Positions 1-11,200 of a stretch of 64,000 nucleotides of DNA are shown here, in pieces. The stretch lies in the NCBI GenBank assembly GCA_963971285.1, contig OZ020250.1:12384499-12448498 (forward strand). Direction: 5' to 3'. Both the position numbers and the translations under genes were made by a program. The stretch comes from Astropecten irregularis. Lineage: Eukaryota > Echinodermata > Asteroidea > Paxillosida > Astropectinidae. Positions within the stretch are counted from its first letter, which is position 1. Each line of letters opens with the position of its first letter. Below the pieces are notes generated by a model. It did no database searches, was not told where the DNA came from, and saw only the letters and a program-made list of their open reading frames with translations.

Positions 1-248
1 GCGGTATGACCCAGGTCCCATCAGGCCAATACACCAATCAAGTAGACCACGCCCATCATAATAGCAACGTCCAAGCAACAATGCACACGCACCAAATGTG
101 TCACGATCGCCCATCCCACACGCACGCGAAGTTGCACATGCACAAAACCACAGAAAGCACCACTCCCCCGTCGGACTCAGTTGGTTTTAGCCTGAAAGGC
201 CCGAAATGTACGTTTCCTCTCAGCCAGGGCATCAAGAGTCAGGAATAT

Positions 249-588
249 AATTCACCAATTAAACGAGTGAAATGAAGTTTGATTGGGATTCTACTGACCT
301 ATTACCGAAATGAGGAGTCACGTGAGATTGTATTGTCTTGTAGGTTGCATACCACGCATTCAAAGCCAAGATAATAGGAAGTCCCTGGTATATAAGACCC
401 CTACCCGCGTATGTTCGCCAGTGTTTAAAGTTAGAAAAACAAAATTTTCACTGGCCCCACCAAAACAAACAAGGGTGGGAGCAACATGTTAAATGAAATC
501 TCGGGAGGGAGTCACGTGACTCCTCATTTCGGTAATAGGTCAGTAGAATCCCAATCAAACTTCATTTCACTCGTTTAATTGGTGAATT
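249..588. repeat. Perfect 77-bp inverted repeat with 186-bp spacer
   Basis: The arm 249-325 is the exact reverse complement of 512-588. Arms begin AATTCACCAATT and end GTCACGTGA towards the spacer. No coding capacity. It looks like a foldback or MITE-like element. I cannot identify a target duplication. Confidence 0.9.
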
Positions 589-893
589 CTACCTCCCAAT
601 TACCTCCATTCGGAACACGTGAGACTTCAAAGTCGGCCAGTGAAATCAGCCAACGAAATAAATTCAACACAGTATATACACCAAATGCAAGCTGAACTGT
701 GTATATGTTACTGAGGTAGTACAGAGATTACTGCTTTATTAACTCAAACGACTTACACTCGAAGTCTTAATCGTTATCCCCTTCTGGGAAATATAATGTA
801 CAAAAGAATCATCGTTTAGAAAAACAAAACACACACATAACCGTACAACTGTACTTGTTTAATGGTCATTGGTAAGTACGGCTTTAGCAAACA

Positions 894-1093
894 NNNNNNN
901 NNNNNNNNNNNNNNNNNNNNNNNNNNNNNNNNNNNNNNNNNNNNNNNNNNNNNNNNNNNNNNNNNNNNNNNNNNNNNNNNNNNNNNNNNNNNNNNNNNNN
1001 NNNNNNNNNNNNNNNNNNNNNNNNNNNNNNNNNNNNNNNNNNNNNNNNNNNNNNNNNNNNNNNNNNNNNNNNNNNNNNNNNNNNNNNNNNNNN
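894..1093. other. Assembly gap, 200 N
   Basis: Exactly 200 Ns, followed by a run of about 34 C. The homopolymer probably stopped assembly. The reading frames that cross it are not real genes. Confidence 0.98.
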
Positions 1094-1100
1094 CCCCTAG

Positions 1101-1135
<35 letters not shown>

Positions 1136-1530
1136 TAGAACCGCGCCTGAAACCCAGTGAGATAGCTCCAGTAATGTTTCGGTATACGGTTTGTTTACTC
1201 TTTTCTGTATAAAATAATACAGCATTTCAGGCAGAAACATTTTTACAGTAGGTCAGCGCGGTTCTACGGGGGGAGGGGGGCAAAAAAATGCAATTGAAAA
1301 AAAAATTATTGAAAATACTGGATTTGTTCAGTTATTCAGCGCCAATTAAAAAAAAAACGTGTTGTGTAGGCTATGTTCATGTTTTTCGACACCTAATAAG
1401 ACATAGCAGAACCGAGTGTAATTAGAAGAACCCAAAATATTGGGTCTTCTAGTCCCCCCGCCCCCCGCCCCCAAAAAAAATAATGGCTCTTCTAGCCCCC
1501 AAAAATGTTGGCTCTTGAACCGCGCCTGCA
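1136..1530. repeat. C-run-expanded repeat with GAACCGCGCCTG ends
   Basis: Begins GTAGAACCGCGCCTG and ends near GAACCGCGCCTGCAG, with internal poly-C/poly-A tracts and the line GTTGTGTAGGCTAT. The same line and end are found at 18335-18537 and, shorter, at about 30845-30970. In the 1136 copy the first and last parts are also inverted relative to one another (GCGCGGTTCTAC near 1257). Confidence 0.7.
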
Positions 1531-1617
1531 GTAGGCCCCTATAGGCCTATGTTTCTACCAAGTGCCGTCTTAAATTGGTTTGTTATATCCCATGTATTAT
1601 GCCCAAGTTCGGCCATG

Positions 1618-1955
1618 AAAGGTAAGTACATGATTGGTATAACCATGGAGGAAGTAAACATACCCAAACAAAAATGTTCACAATTTTACCTTTCGGGATA
1701 TGAAGATGGTGCTGGGTAGAATCATACCGTTAGAATATTTCCGTCTGAAATGGTGTATTTATCCAGAAATTAGTAAAACAAAGACCGAAAACAGTTTTGA
1801 TCTCGGGGAAAGATCAAAACTGTTCTTAATGAAAATTTGAGTCGGGTTTTCGTTATTTTCTCGTGACTCAGGTGTCCGATTGAGCTCAAATATTCAGAGG
1901 TCAGTTTATTATTTCATTTACATGATGTTTGATCAGACAAAGTCATGAAGGCCCT
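1618..1955 (-). mobile_element. TTAA MITE family B, copy 1 (reverse)
   Basis: AGGTAAGTACATGATTGGT, then ATGAAGATGGTGCTGG and GTTTTGATCTCGGGG. It matches the reverse of 61145-61501. The far end is decayed. Confidence 0.6.
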
Positions 1956-2259
1956 CCTAACTCAAACTTCAAATTCATCAGGTTGAATAAGCCTCGACAA
2001 AAGGTCGCACTGAACATAATTTTCACTGCAAATTTTGCAATTAATTATTTTAATCAATCAATCATATTTAATTTAACAAAGTGGCAATTGGCAATTACTG
2101 TACTACCAGATCACGGAGAATTCGGACCGGGAGGCGTGACCAAGACCGTACTGTCGCGACCGTGTGTACAGTGACGGGTCTCCATCAAATATTATTTTCT
2201 ATGAGAGGACTGTGTGAAGTCTAGTACATCCGGGCACCTTACATTCGTGATCAACCAAG

Positions 2260-5200
2260 ATGGCCACGCAAGGTAAGCATGTTTCCCGCACAATTTGTGC
2301 AACCTGATGTTTCGTCTTTTTGTCACGAATTCTTCACTCATTGGAAATGCTACCATACCGTGACAATGTATAGATCGTATTGAGTTATTCGCGTCAGTAT
2401 TTCATGTTTATTTTGCCTGAATAGTTGACAAATGACCGGATAATTAGGATGGGTGTCCGTGAATGAAATGGTCTTACTCCGTACACTGTGCTGTGTGCAC
2501 GGGCCTCATTATCATTGTTCACGTGTACATTTTGGCTAGGCATGCCGCGTCGTCCACCATTATCGTCACACAGCTACGATTAGAATCACTCATTATTTCA
2601 TATGTATGGAAACATCTGATCTAAAGTCATCTGGAGTGCATGTACATTGGTGGTTTGTGCAGTAAGATGAACATTGTGACAACCAGTTTGTATGATTCTT
2701 TCCCTCGTGACCCCACATGTGGCATTACACTTTTCAGCACTGTTCCATACTGGACATGCTGGAGGGGTGAAGTAGTGGGCGGGGATTCAGGGCTAGGGTT
2801 GTAGCATGGAATTGAGGAGGGGGTGGGAGTAAGAGAACCACATATTGTGCAGTTCCTTATTTTGGGGATTGTGTGTTGACGGATCCTAAAACTATAAAGG
2901 AAAGGAAACTACTTTTTGAAAAGTAACTTACCTACATATACTTTGTTGGTCTCCTCCTCTATATTACCAAGGTTTAATTTTTGGAAAGAGGGCAGAGCTT
3001 TGATTTTTGAGGGAAATTATGGGGGTAAAAACGGTAACCAAGATTGTAACATTTCACGGACGCGACGGCCGCAGACGAGAATAGTCTGGTTTCCACTCTG
3101 ACATTTTGAGGACTCTTGATCTGTTGGGTCTGGGCACTAGAATAACCAGACCAGACAAAATTGCCTCACGCGATTAGACGGTCTGTTTTAAAGTTAACAA
3201 GAAGCGCGTAAGAAAATTTAATTTTAACCCTGAAATGTTTAACAAATTTCTTCAATCTAGGCTTTTAAGGACCCAGGAACATTTGCTGAAAGTCAAAAGT
3301 ATCATTTTTGAGGAGTAGAAGTTAGTTCAGAGCCCAAAAAAACAATGTGTTTTGGGATCCCGTCAACCCACAATCGCCCTTATTTTGGTCATTTATGAGT
3401 CCAAATAAGCTGTCCAAGGGATGGACATTCACATTCACATTGGAGAAATTTCCCCTAACGTTAATTATTTTGTAAACACTCACCTTAATGTTTGATCTTT
3501 GGCAATTACTAATTTACTGATTAATTACTGCCATACTGGACTAGAGGGCTTACATGGGACATATTAAACTTTGTTCAGTTACAGAATTTTTTTGAACGGT
3601 TCCGGTTCCAATCTGGAATCGCGATTCTGAATCCAGAGACTCAAAGAAAAACATAAGATTCAATATAAAACATAAATAATTAAATAAAGAAAAACATACG
3701 AATTACTGCTTGCGCTATACAGCGTTTGTTTCAATCATTGATTCAACTGGCAAATGGGTCTTAAGATTATTTGCAATGGGTATTTAAAAAAAGTACTAGT
3801 TTTTGTCATGGCAAAACTATTCATTGGTTGATTTATTCTTGCAGGAATATCATGGTACATGTAATTAGTCTTGAAAGACTCTTTCAAGAAGTATTTTTAG
3901 GTATCTTCCACAGTGTTTTCATGTATAAATAATGACCTCTAGACAAATTTATCAGAAACACACTGCCCAATGCTCACACTAATGGAATAGTCGACCACAT
4001 GTTTACAAGACTTTGCAAAGTCTGGACAAGTGCCAAACCTTGTGACCCTGCAACATGAATAACTTTGGTGTGTAATGAACTTCATGTAATGACTCGGGCC
4101 TAGTGCTGTGCATTTTCGGAGCTTTTGAAAACCGGAAAACGCTTTGAAAAAATTAGCGGTTGCCCGAGCTCCGATTCATAAAAATGAATGATAGCGCTAT
4201 ATTACGCACGTGTCGATAATGTGCACGATCAAAATGATGCATAGCGCTGTATGTAGGAGTGTGTAAAACATGCTACAACGATCGTTGCGCCGACGTATAC
4301 ATTCAGTTTCTGGTCTCGATCTATGTGTGTGTTTGGGAATCTTGCGATGATTTGGTGCCGGCAACCTTACAGGATATTCAGTCAGAATCTTTCATAACTT
4401 GCTCAGCGTGACATGTCACATTTCTTACCGAAAAATCTGCATTGAAGCAGGCCGAAATCCACGGTACCGAGCGCAACTTGAATGCATGCACCAAATACAC
4501 ACGTTGTACGTACGACATGTAGGCTTGCACTTCCGGCCTGATTGCGAATTGGCGACTGTGTACTGGTGTACAACGTATGCTTTGAATGGTGCGGCGCACA
4601 TTACACATCGTGGAATTTTCTGGATGCAATTCTGCTGCTGCATGGGCCGGGCCATGCGGCCCAGGGTGTGCATGCAGTGTGCATGATGCATCGTACGCGA
4701 TATGTTTACGTCTTCTTTCGAGTGATCGTCGCGTTCGGAAGGCTGCTCGCAATATTTGTTTAATCAAGTTTGCAAAAAGTTTGTTTCTGCTTGGCAAAAT
4801 GGACCCAAAACGACTGAAATTCAAGTATGTATTATACAGTATACACTTTTGGGGTTGTTTATTTATTGGGCAAACGTCAGTCTACTTTTTAAAATGTTGG
4901 TTTCGTATTCCGTTTTTGAAATTTTGAAACCGGATGGCAAGATTTTAAGCGGGAGCCCGTGAATCCGTTTTTGATGCACAGCACTACTCGGGCCTCACAA
5001 TCTTGGAACTGCAAGCTACATTATCTTGGAATCGGGCTGGAATCTTGGTTCCGGTTCCCATTTTGAAATCACGATTCCACTCGAAACTGCTGCAACCGCC
5101 CAAGTCAAGGGCATATGGCACTGTTGCAATGAATCTTTGAATTGTCAGATTTAGGAATCTGATACGACGAAACTAGGAATCAGAGTTTCATTGACGTATC

Positions 5201-8200
5201 TGTAAATTAGTTGTTGTGTTCAAGCGAAAAAGGCAGTATTTCCAGTGTATTTGTGACAAAAAACCAACTTGGGCTTAATCATTGAAGGTGGACAGTGAGG
5301 CTAAGAACACCTCGGCCGTGATCATGTTCAATCCACTAGCAAATAAATAAATAACTTTAAAAAAATAAAATAACATGAATAACAAGCCTGGTTAACCAAA
5401 ACCATTATCCTTTATCACATAATTTAGATGAAGTAGCTTTTTGCAATGTTAAAAGTGGTTTCTTAATACTGCAAAATCTGTACCGAGCCCGCCGCGATCC
5501 ATGGTACCGACCGAGTGCTACTTCACCGTGCATGCCACATACATGTACAGTACACACATGTACGGTGTGTTCTGTACACATGTATACGCATACATGTAGG
5601 AAGCCTACACGTGAATGAGACTTTGGCTGGTGCACTTTTGCTTTGAAATCGTGGTTGTTACATGCACGGATACCATGCATCGAAAATTTGATGGCCTAGA
5701 GCCTAGTACCTAGTAAACCAAGTTGTAAATATGTTAATAGTGGAAGGCTGCTGTAACGAACACCGCTACAAGTATATATACAATTTAGCATGTTCACCAA
5801 ACATCATCCTTGGCTCCCAATGTTTGTGTACAAACCATACCAAAATCGCTATAATGTACATACTATCCCGCCATGTTCTGCGATCCACTGTGAAATTTAT
5901 GATATTTTGATTATAAATGTCAGTAGTATGAGTACATTTGAAAGCCGCTATAATGAACACCACTATGCCGAACATTTGGCTATACTAAACATCATCCTTG
6001 GCTCCCAATTTTAGTGTACAATGCATAGGCCTTCTGAACATTGTTCATTATAAATGACCACTATAACTGCATATTTCTGTAGATATGTGCATGTTCGTTA
6101 TAGTGGCGTTCCTCTGTAGATATTTCATTATACTGATTGGACCTTAAATATTGACCAATGGCCATTGCAAAGAGGCATCAAAGTGTCTTGTCAAAGAAGC
6201 CAATCAGCCTTCTCAGTGCTGTGGTCAATTTCACAAAAATTTACGATTCATCTTTTACAGGAGTTGTTCCTGTTTCCATAGTAAGTAGTATTATGACATC
6301 ACGCATTGCTTAGCAACAAAGATTGATATGCATGTTACGATCTGTCTTAGCCTTTCGTGAAATCGAGCCCTGGCATCCATAGGACCTCACCGGCACCCTG
6401 CTTAACAATGTTTTGCTCAAACTGTCCCCACGGACACCGACCGTTTACAATCCCAGGCTATATGTAATTAATCCTCTGCACCTACCAAACGAAAAAAGAG
6501 CTGTTTACCACACATTACCACAGTCTCCACATTGGAACTGTGTCAGAAACCTCACATGACCCTGAAAACATATTGTGGTGTAATGTGGTATTCAGGACAC
6601 CACACACAGTTTACCACAGGAAAAACCATGTATGGGAAACTGTGGTATGCAGATGGTTTAGGGTTAATGGTTTTTGTACAAGGTCATCCATGTTAACATA
6701 CACTGTAAACTGTTTATCTTTTATGTCACAGCATCCAAGAAGAAGAAGGTGAAGGGTAAGACCGTTAATCTGAACGACTTCTTATCCGATGGATCCAGCA
6801 ATGCGCCGGGTACCAGTTATGTCATGGCTAATAAGTCATGGGCAGAGCAGACTGATGAAGCAGAAGGTAAAACAAAGCCTGTCATAGATCTATTGATTAT
6901 TACAACACCCTATGCATAGATTCTGTGTTGTGATTAGTTTAAAGGTAATATCATACTTTGGTTTTTGTCAAAGAAATACAGATTCATGGGCAAAAATATC
7001 AAGGAAGATACAGTAACAGTCATCTGTGAAAATTTCAGTCCCACACGGTGCCCACCTTTTGAGAAAACAGTGAAAAACGGCCACAGTATTTCTTAAGTGT
7101 TTTCTCTTTTATTTTTGATTATTTCAAGATCAAAGATAATTTTGGTCACTGGTTTGACTCTTTTTCTGGATAAATAGGTTTACAGCATTTCATGCATCTA
7201 CCATCTCCATCTTTATACCCTGTAAGTTATAGGTAAATCTGTGAACATTTTTATTTTGGTGTGCTACCTAAGTATGATACTACCTTGTCACATGATATGT
7301 ATAATTTTTAAGGGTATTTTTATAAGGCCCACAAATGGCCATGTACTATACCCATAGTATACTACAGTCGACTCCCGTTACTACGAGCTCGGAAATAACG
7401 ACAACCCGGATTTAGCGAGCATATTTCCCCAGTCCCGATCAATTTGTGCACATTACTATGGGGAAATATTTGGTTATTACGAGCACGGGCATTACGAGAT
7501 TCCGGGTATAACGACGACTTTGGCTGACCAAATGCGAGCAAAAACATTGTTCTCAATCCATTTACAACGACATCTTTTCAAACCTTTTGTCGGCGATCTT
7601 TCAAGTTCCAATTCTAGCGACATAGCTTCACGAGTGTGCCGATCTTAAATCTATTCAATCGGGATGGCGTGAATTAGCGAAGGCAGAGCCATGCGTGTCA
7701 AGTCTCTAATCCCCCGCTGCGGTTTCCTCAGCCTGACTAGGTTCATGACTGCGGTACCATGCCGCTGAGTAGGCATTGTAAACGGACAATGGGGGCACCC
7801 AGGAGATAATCAGCGTAACTTAGCTTTGCAAGAAGAGATTTAAAAAGCATTGCTGCTGGAACATCAGCAGCGGTGGGGTGTAATTGCTCCAAATTGTCGT
7901 CCGTTGTGGTTATAAAAAAAATATATTTCAAAAATCGCACCCTGTCTTTTGAAAAAGGGTGATCGATAAAATGTTCAGCGGACGCCGCACGGTAGGCCTA
8001 CGGGTCATCTGCGGTTGTCTGGGGGATCGCGGACATCTTTAACGCCGATGAAACTGATGTTTTATCGCCTGACCCCCGCTAAAACCATGGCTTGTAATTG
8101 GGAGAGCAGTGCCATGCTGTTAAAAAACCGGTTTAATAAATAATTGAACTATCCCACAGAAATCATGTGACGCCAAAAATAATAATAAAATAATCAGAAG

Positions 8201-11200
8201 CGTAAAAAATAATATTCCCCTTTTTAATGTAATATTATAGCGCCCTCTCTTGACTTATTATAAAAAATTAAAACCGGAAGCGAAGTCACTCGGCACGATT
8301 TGTGCGAGTGACATACTTACGTACGTCCGTGATTCTTCACAGCCATTCTTCACATCAGTTGATGCCGTCTACTTCCGATTCAGGTCGTCAATTATTATAC
8401 TCTTGAAGCAGTATTATTTATTTCATTTATTCATCATCATATACATGTACGTTAATGACATATACAAACATAAAATCATGCATTTTGTTCGTGTTTTCAT
8501 GAGTTCCCACGTGCGTTACACAATTACAAGACGCACGTGTAAATATAGCACGTAACTTGGGCGCAACAAAATGGCGGAAAACTGCGCTCCGGTTGTAACG
8601 AGGTTTCGGTTACAACGACAAATTTGTGAAAGTCCGACGGACCTCGTAATAACGGGAGTCGACTGTACATGTATTCACCATTACTGACCAATGGACTGTG
8701 TATATTTTAGCATACACTCCACACAGCACATAGTAGTAACATGCCTTATAGAACAATATTGACTGTTGGACAGTAGGAAAATAAAACACTCTGGGATCAC
8801 ATTGGGTGTCATACATGTCAAAGCAGCTAGGGTGTAGCCTGTGCCAGCTAGGGGTGTAGCCTGGGCCAGCTAGGGGTGTAGCCTGGGCCAGCTAGGGGTG
8901 TAGCCTGTGCCAGCTAAGGGTGTAGCCTGTGCCAGCTAGGGGTGTAGCCTGTGCCAGCTAGGGTGTAGCCTGGGCCAGCTAGGGGTGTAGCCTGGGCCAG
9001 CTAGGGGTGTAGCCTGGGCCAGCTAGGGTGTAGCCTGTGCCAGCTAGGGGTGTAGCCTGTGCCAGCTAGGGGTGTAGCCTGGTCCAGCTAGGGGTGTAGC
9101 CTGGGCCAGCTAGGGGTGTAGCCTGTGCCAGCTAGGGGTGTAGCCTGGGCCAGCTAGGGGTGTAGCCTGTGCCAGCTAGGGGTGTAGCCTGGTCCAGCTA
9201 GGGGTGTAGCCTGGGCCAGCTAGGGGTGTAGCCTGGGCCAGCTAGGGGTGTAGCCTGGGCCAGCTAGGGTGTAGCCTGTGCCAGCTAGGGGTGTAGCCTG
9301 TGCCAGCTAGGGTGTAGCCTGGGCCAGCTAGGGGTGTAGCCTGGGCCAGCTAGGGGTGTAGCCTGGGCCAGCTAGGGGTGTAGCCTGGTCCAGCTAGGGG
9401 TGTAGCCTGGGCCAGCTAGGGGTGTAGCCTGGGCCAGCTAGGGGTGTAGCCTGGGCCAGCTAGGGTGTAGCCTGTGCCAGCTAGGGGTGTAGCCTGTGCC
9501 AGCTAGGGGTGTAGCCTGTGCCAGCTAGGGTGTAGCCTGGGCCAGCTAGGGGTGTAGCCTGGGCCAGCTAGGGGTGTAGCCTGGGCCAGCTAGGGTGTAG
9601 CCTGTGCCAGCTAGGGGTGTAGCCTGTGCCAGCTAGGGGTGTAGCCTGTGCCAGCTAGGGGTGTAGCCTGTGCCAGCTAGGGTGTAGCCTGGGCCAGCTA
9701 GGGGTGTAGCCTGGGCCAGCTAGGGGTGTAGCCTGGGCCAGCTAGGGTGTAGCCTGTGCCAGCTAGGGGTGTAGCCTGTGCCAGCTAGGGGTGTAGCCTG
9801 GTCCAGCTAGGGGTGTAGCCTGGGCCAGCTAGGGGTGTAGCCTGTGCCAGCTAGGGGTGTAGCCTGGGCCAGCTAGGGGTGTAGCCTGTGCCAGCTAGGG
9901 GTGTAGCCTGGTCCAGCTAGGGGTGTAGCCTGGGCCAGCTAGGGGTGTAGCCTGGGCCAGCTAGGGGTGTAGCCTGGGCCAGCTAGGGTGTAGCCTGTGC
10001 CAGCTAGGGGTGTAGCCTGTGCCAGCTAGGGGTGTAGCCTGTGCCAGCTAGGGTGTAGCCTGGGCCAGCTAGGGGTGTAGCCTGGGCCAGCTAGGGGTGT
10101 AGCCTGGGCCAGCTAGGGTGTAGCCTGTGCCAGCTAGGGGTGTAGCCTGTGCCAGCTAGGGGTGTAGCCTGGGCCAGCTAGGGGTGTAGCCTGTGCCAGC
10201 TAGGGGTGTAGCCTGTGCCAGCCAAGGGTGTAGCCTGTGCCAGCTAGGGGTGTAGCCTGGGCCAGCAAGAGATTATAGGCTTTGGCAGCTAGGGGTGTAG
10301 TTTGGGGCAGTGAGGGGTGTAAGAACACAGCCAGGGTTGCCCAGACCCAATAACTCAATTTTCATTTGTCATTTACCAACTTAATAGATAGATAAATATA
10401 TAAACCTTTGATCCTGTTTTTGATTTCAGAGAAGCCCATTTCCTTTCCTGACACCAAGCCACTTCCAAACAGGGCTGCCCTGCCAACAGCACCACGTAGT
10501 GCTCAACCAGCTGAGATAGATTACTCCAAACTGCCTGACAAACCACCCTTCACTGTCTACTTGGGAAATATTCCCTTTGATGCTGATGAAGATGACATTA
10601 CAGCATTCCTTAGGAATTGTAATGTAAGTGCATCCACTTGTAATGTGTCGATATATTGCAGTTGAGGTCAATTGATATTCTGTATAATGTTATACAAAAT
10701 CAGTGCACAATATTTTGTTTATCACTGTTTTTATCAGGACACAACATATGTCCTTCATCAGTATCTTTTTAAACTCCATCAGTTGAATTTTCTCTTAGTA
10801 ACCCATCACTTTGAGTGCCTTAAGCTTTGTTATTGGTGGATTTTCATCGCTCACCCCCTCCCCCCCCCCAAAAAAAAAAATAGCTGACATAAACACTCTG
10901 TATTTGTGCACAAATGCAGAAAATCCGGAGATTCAATCCGTTTACTCTGATACAGTGATTTACAATTGACCGAGTCCAAATTTCGAAACCTGATAAATTA
11001 TAATAAACCTTAACATCCCAAATCACTATTGTTTTATATGGGGCTCGTTGACCCATTCTAATTGATATAGTGGAACACAGCTATAATGAACACTTGGTTA
11101 TACTGAACATCATCCTTGGCTCCCATTTATGTGTACAAAACATATTAAACATTGTTGTTTAAATTGCTATAACAACTGCTATAATGGGCACTTTCTGTGG

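Larger units (their letters stand above)
1..2259. other. Intergenic, repeats and a gap upstream of eIF4B
   Basis: No gene is supported here. It holds a perfect 77-bp inverted repeat (249-588), a 200-N gap (894-1093), a poly-C-rich repeat (1136-1530) and a TTAA-family MITE relative (about 1618-1955). The eIF4B promoter should lie just upstream of 2260. I see no clear TATA box. Confidence 0.7.

Noticed and set aside
862-1212. Open frames with polyproline across the first gap
   Set aside because: They consist of Ns and a poly-C run. No real coding sequence is present.
4378-4824. 148-codon minus-strand frame
   Set aside because: It lies inside the hAT-like element, shows no transposase motif, and is rich in His/Arg/Ala as expected from chance frames in GCGC-rich DNA.
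8822-10340. CRISPR-like array
   Set aside because: Units are directly abutting with no spacers, and the host is an animal; it is a minisatellite.
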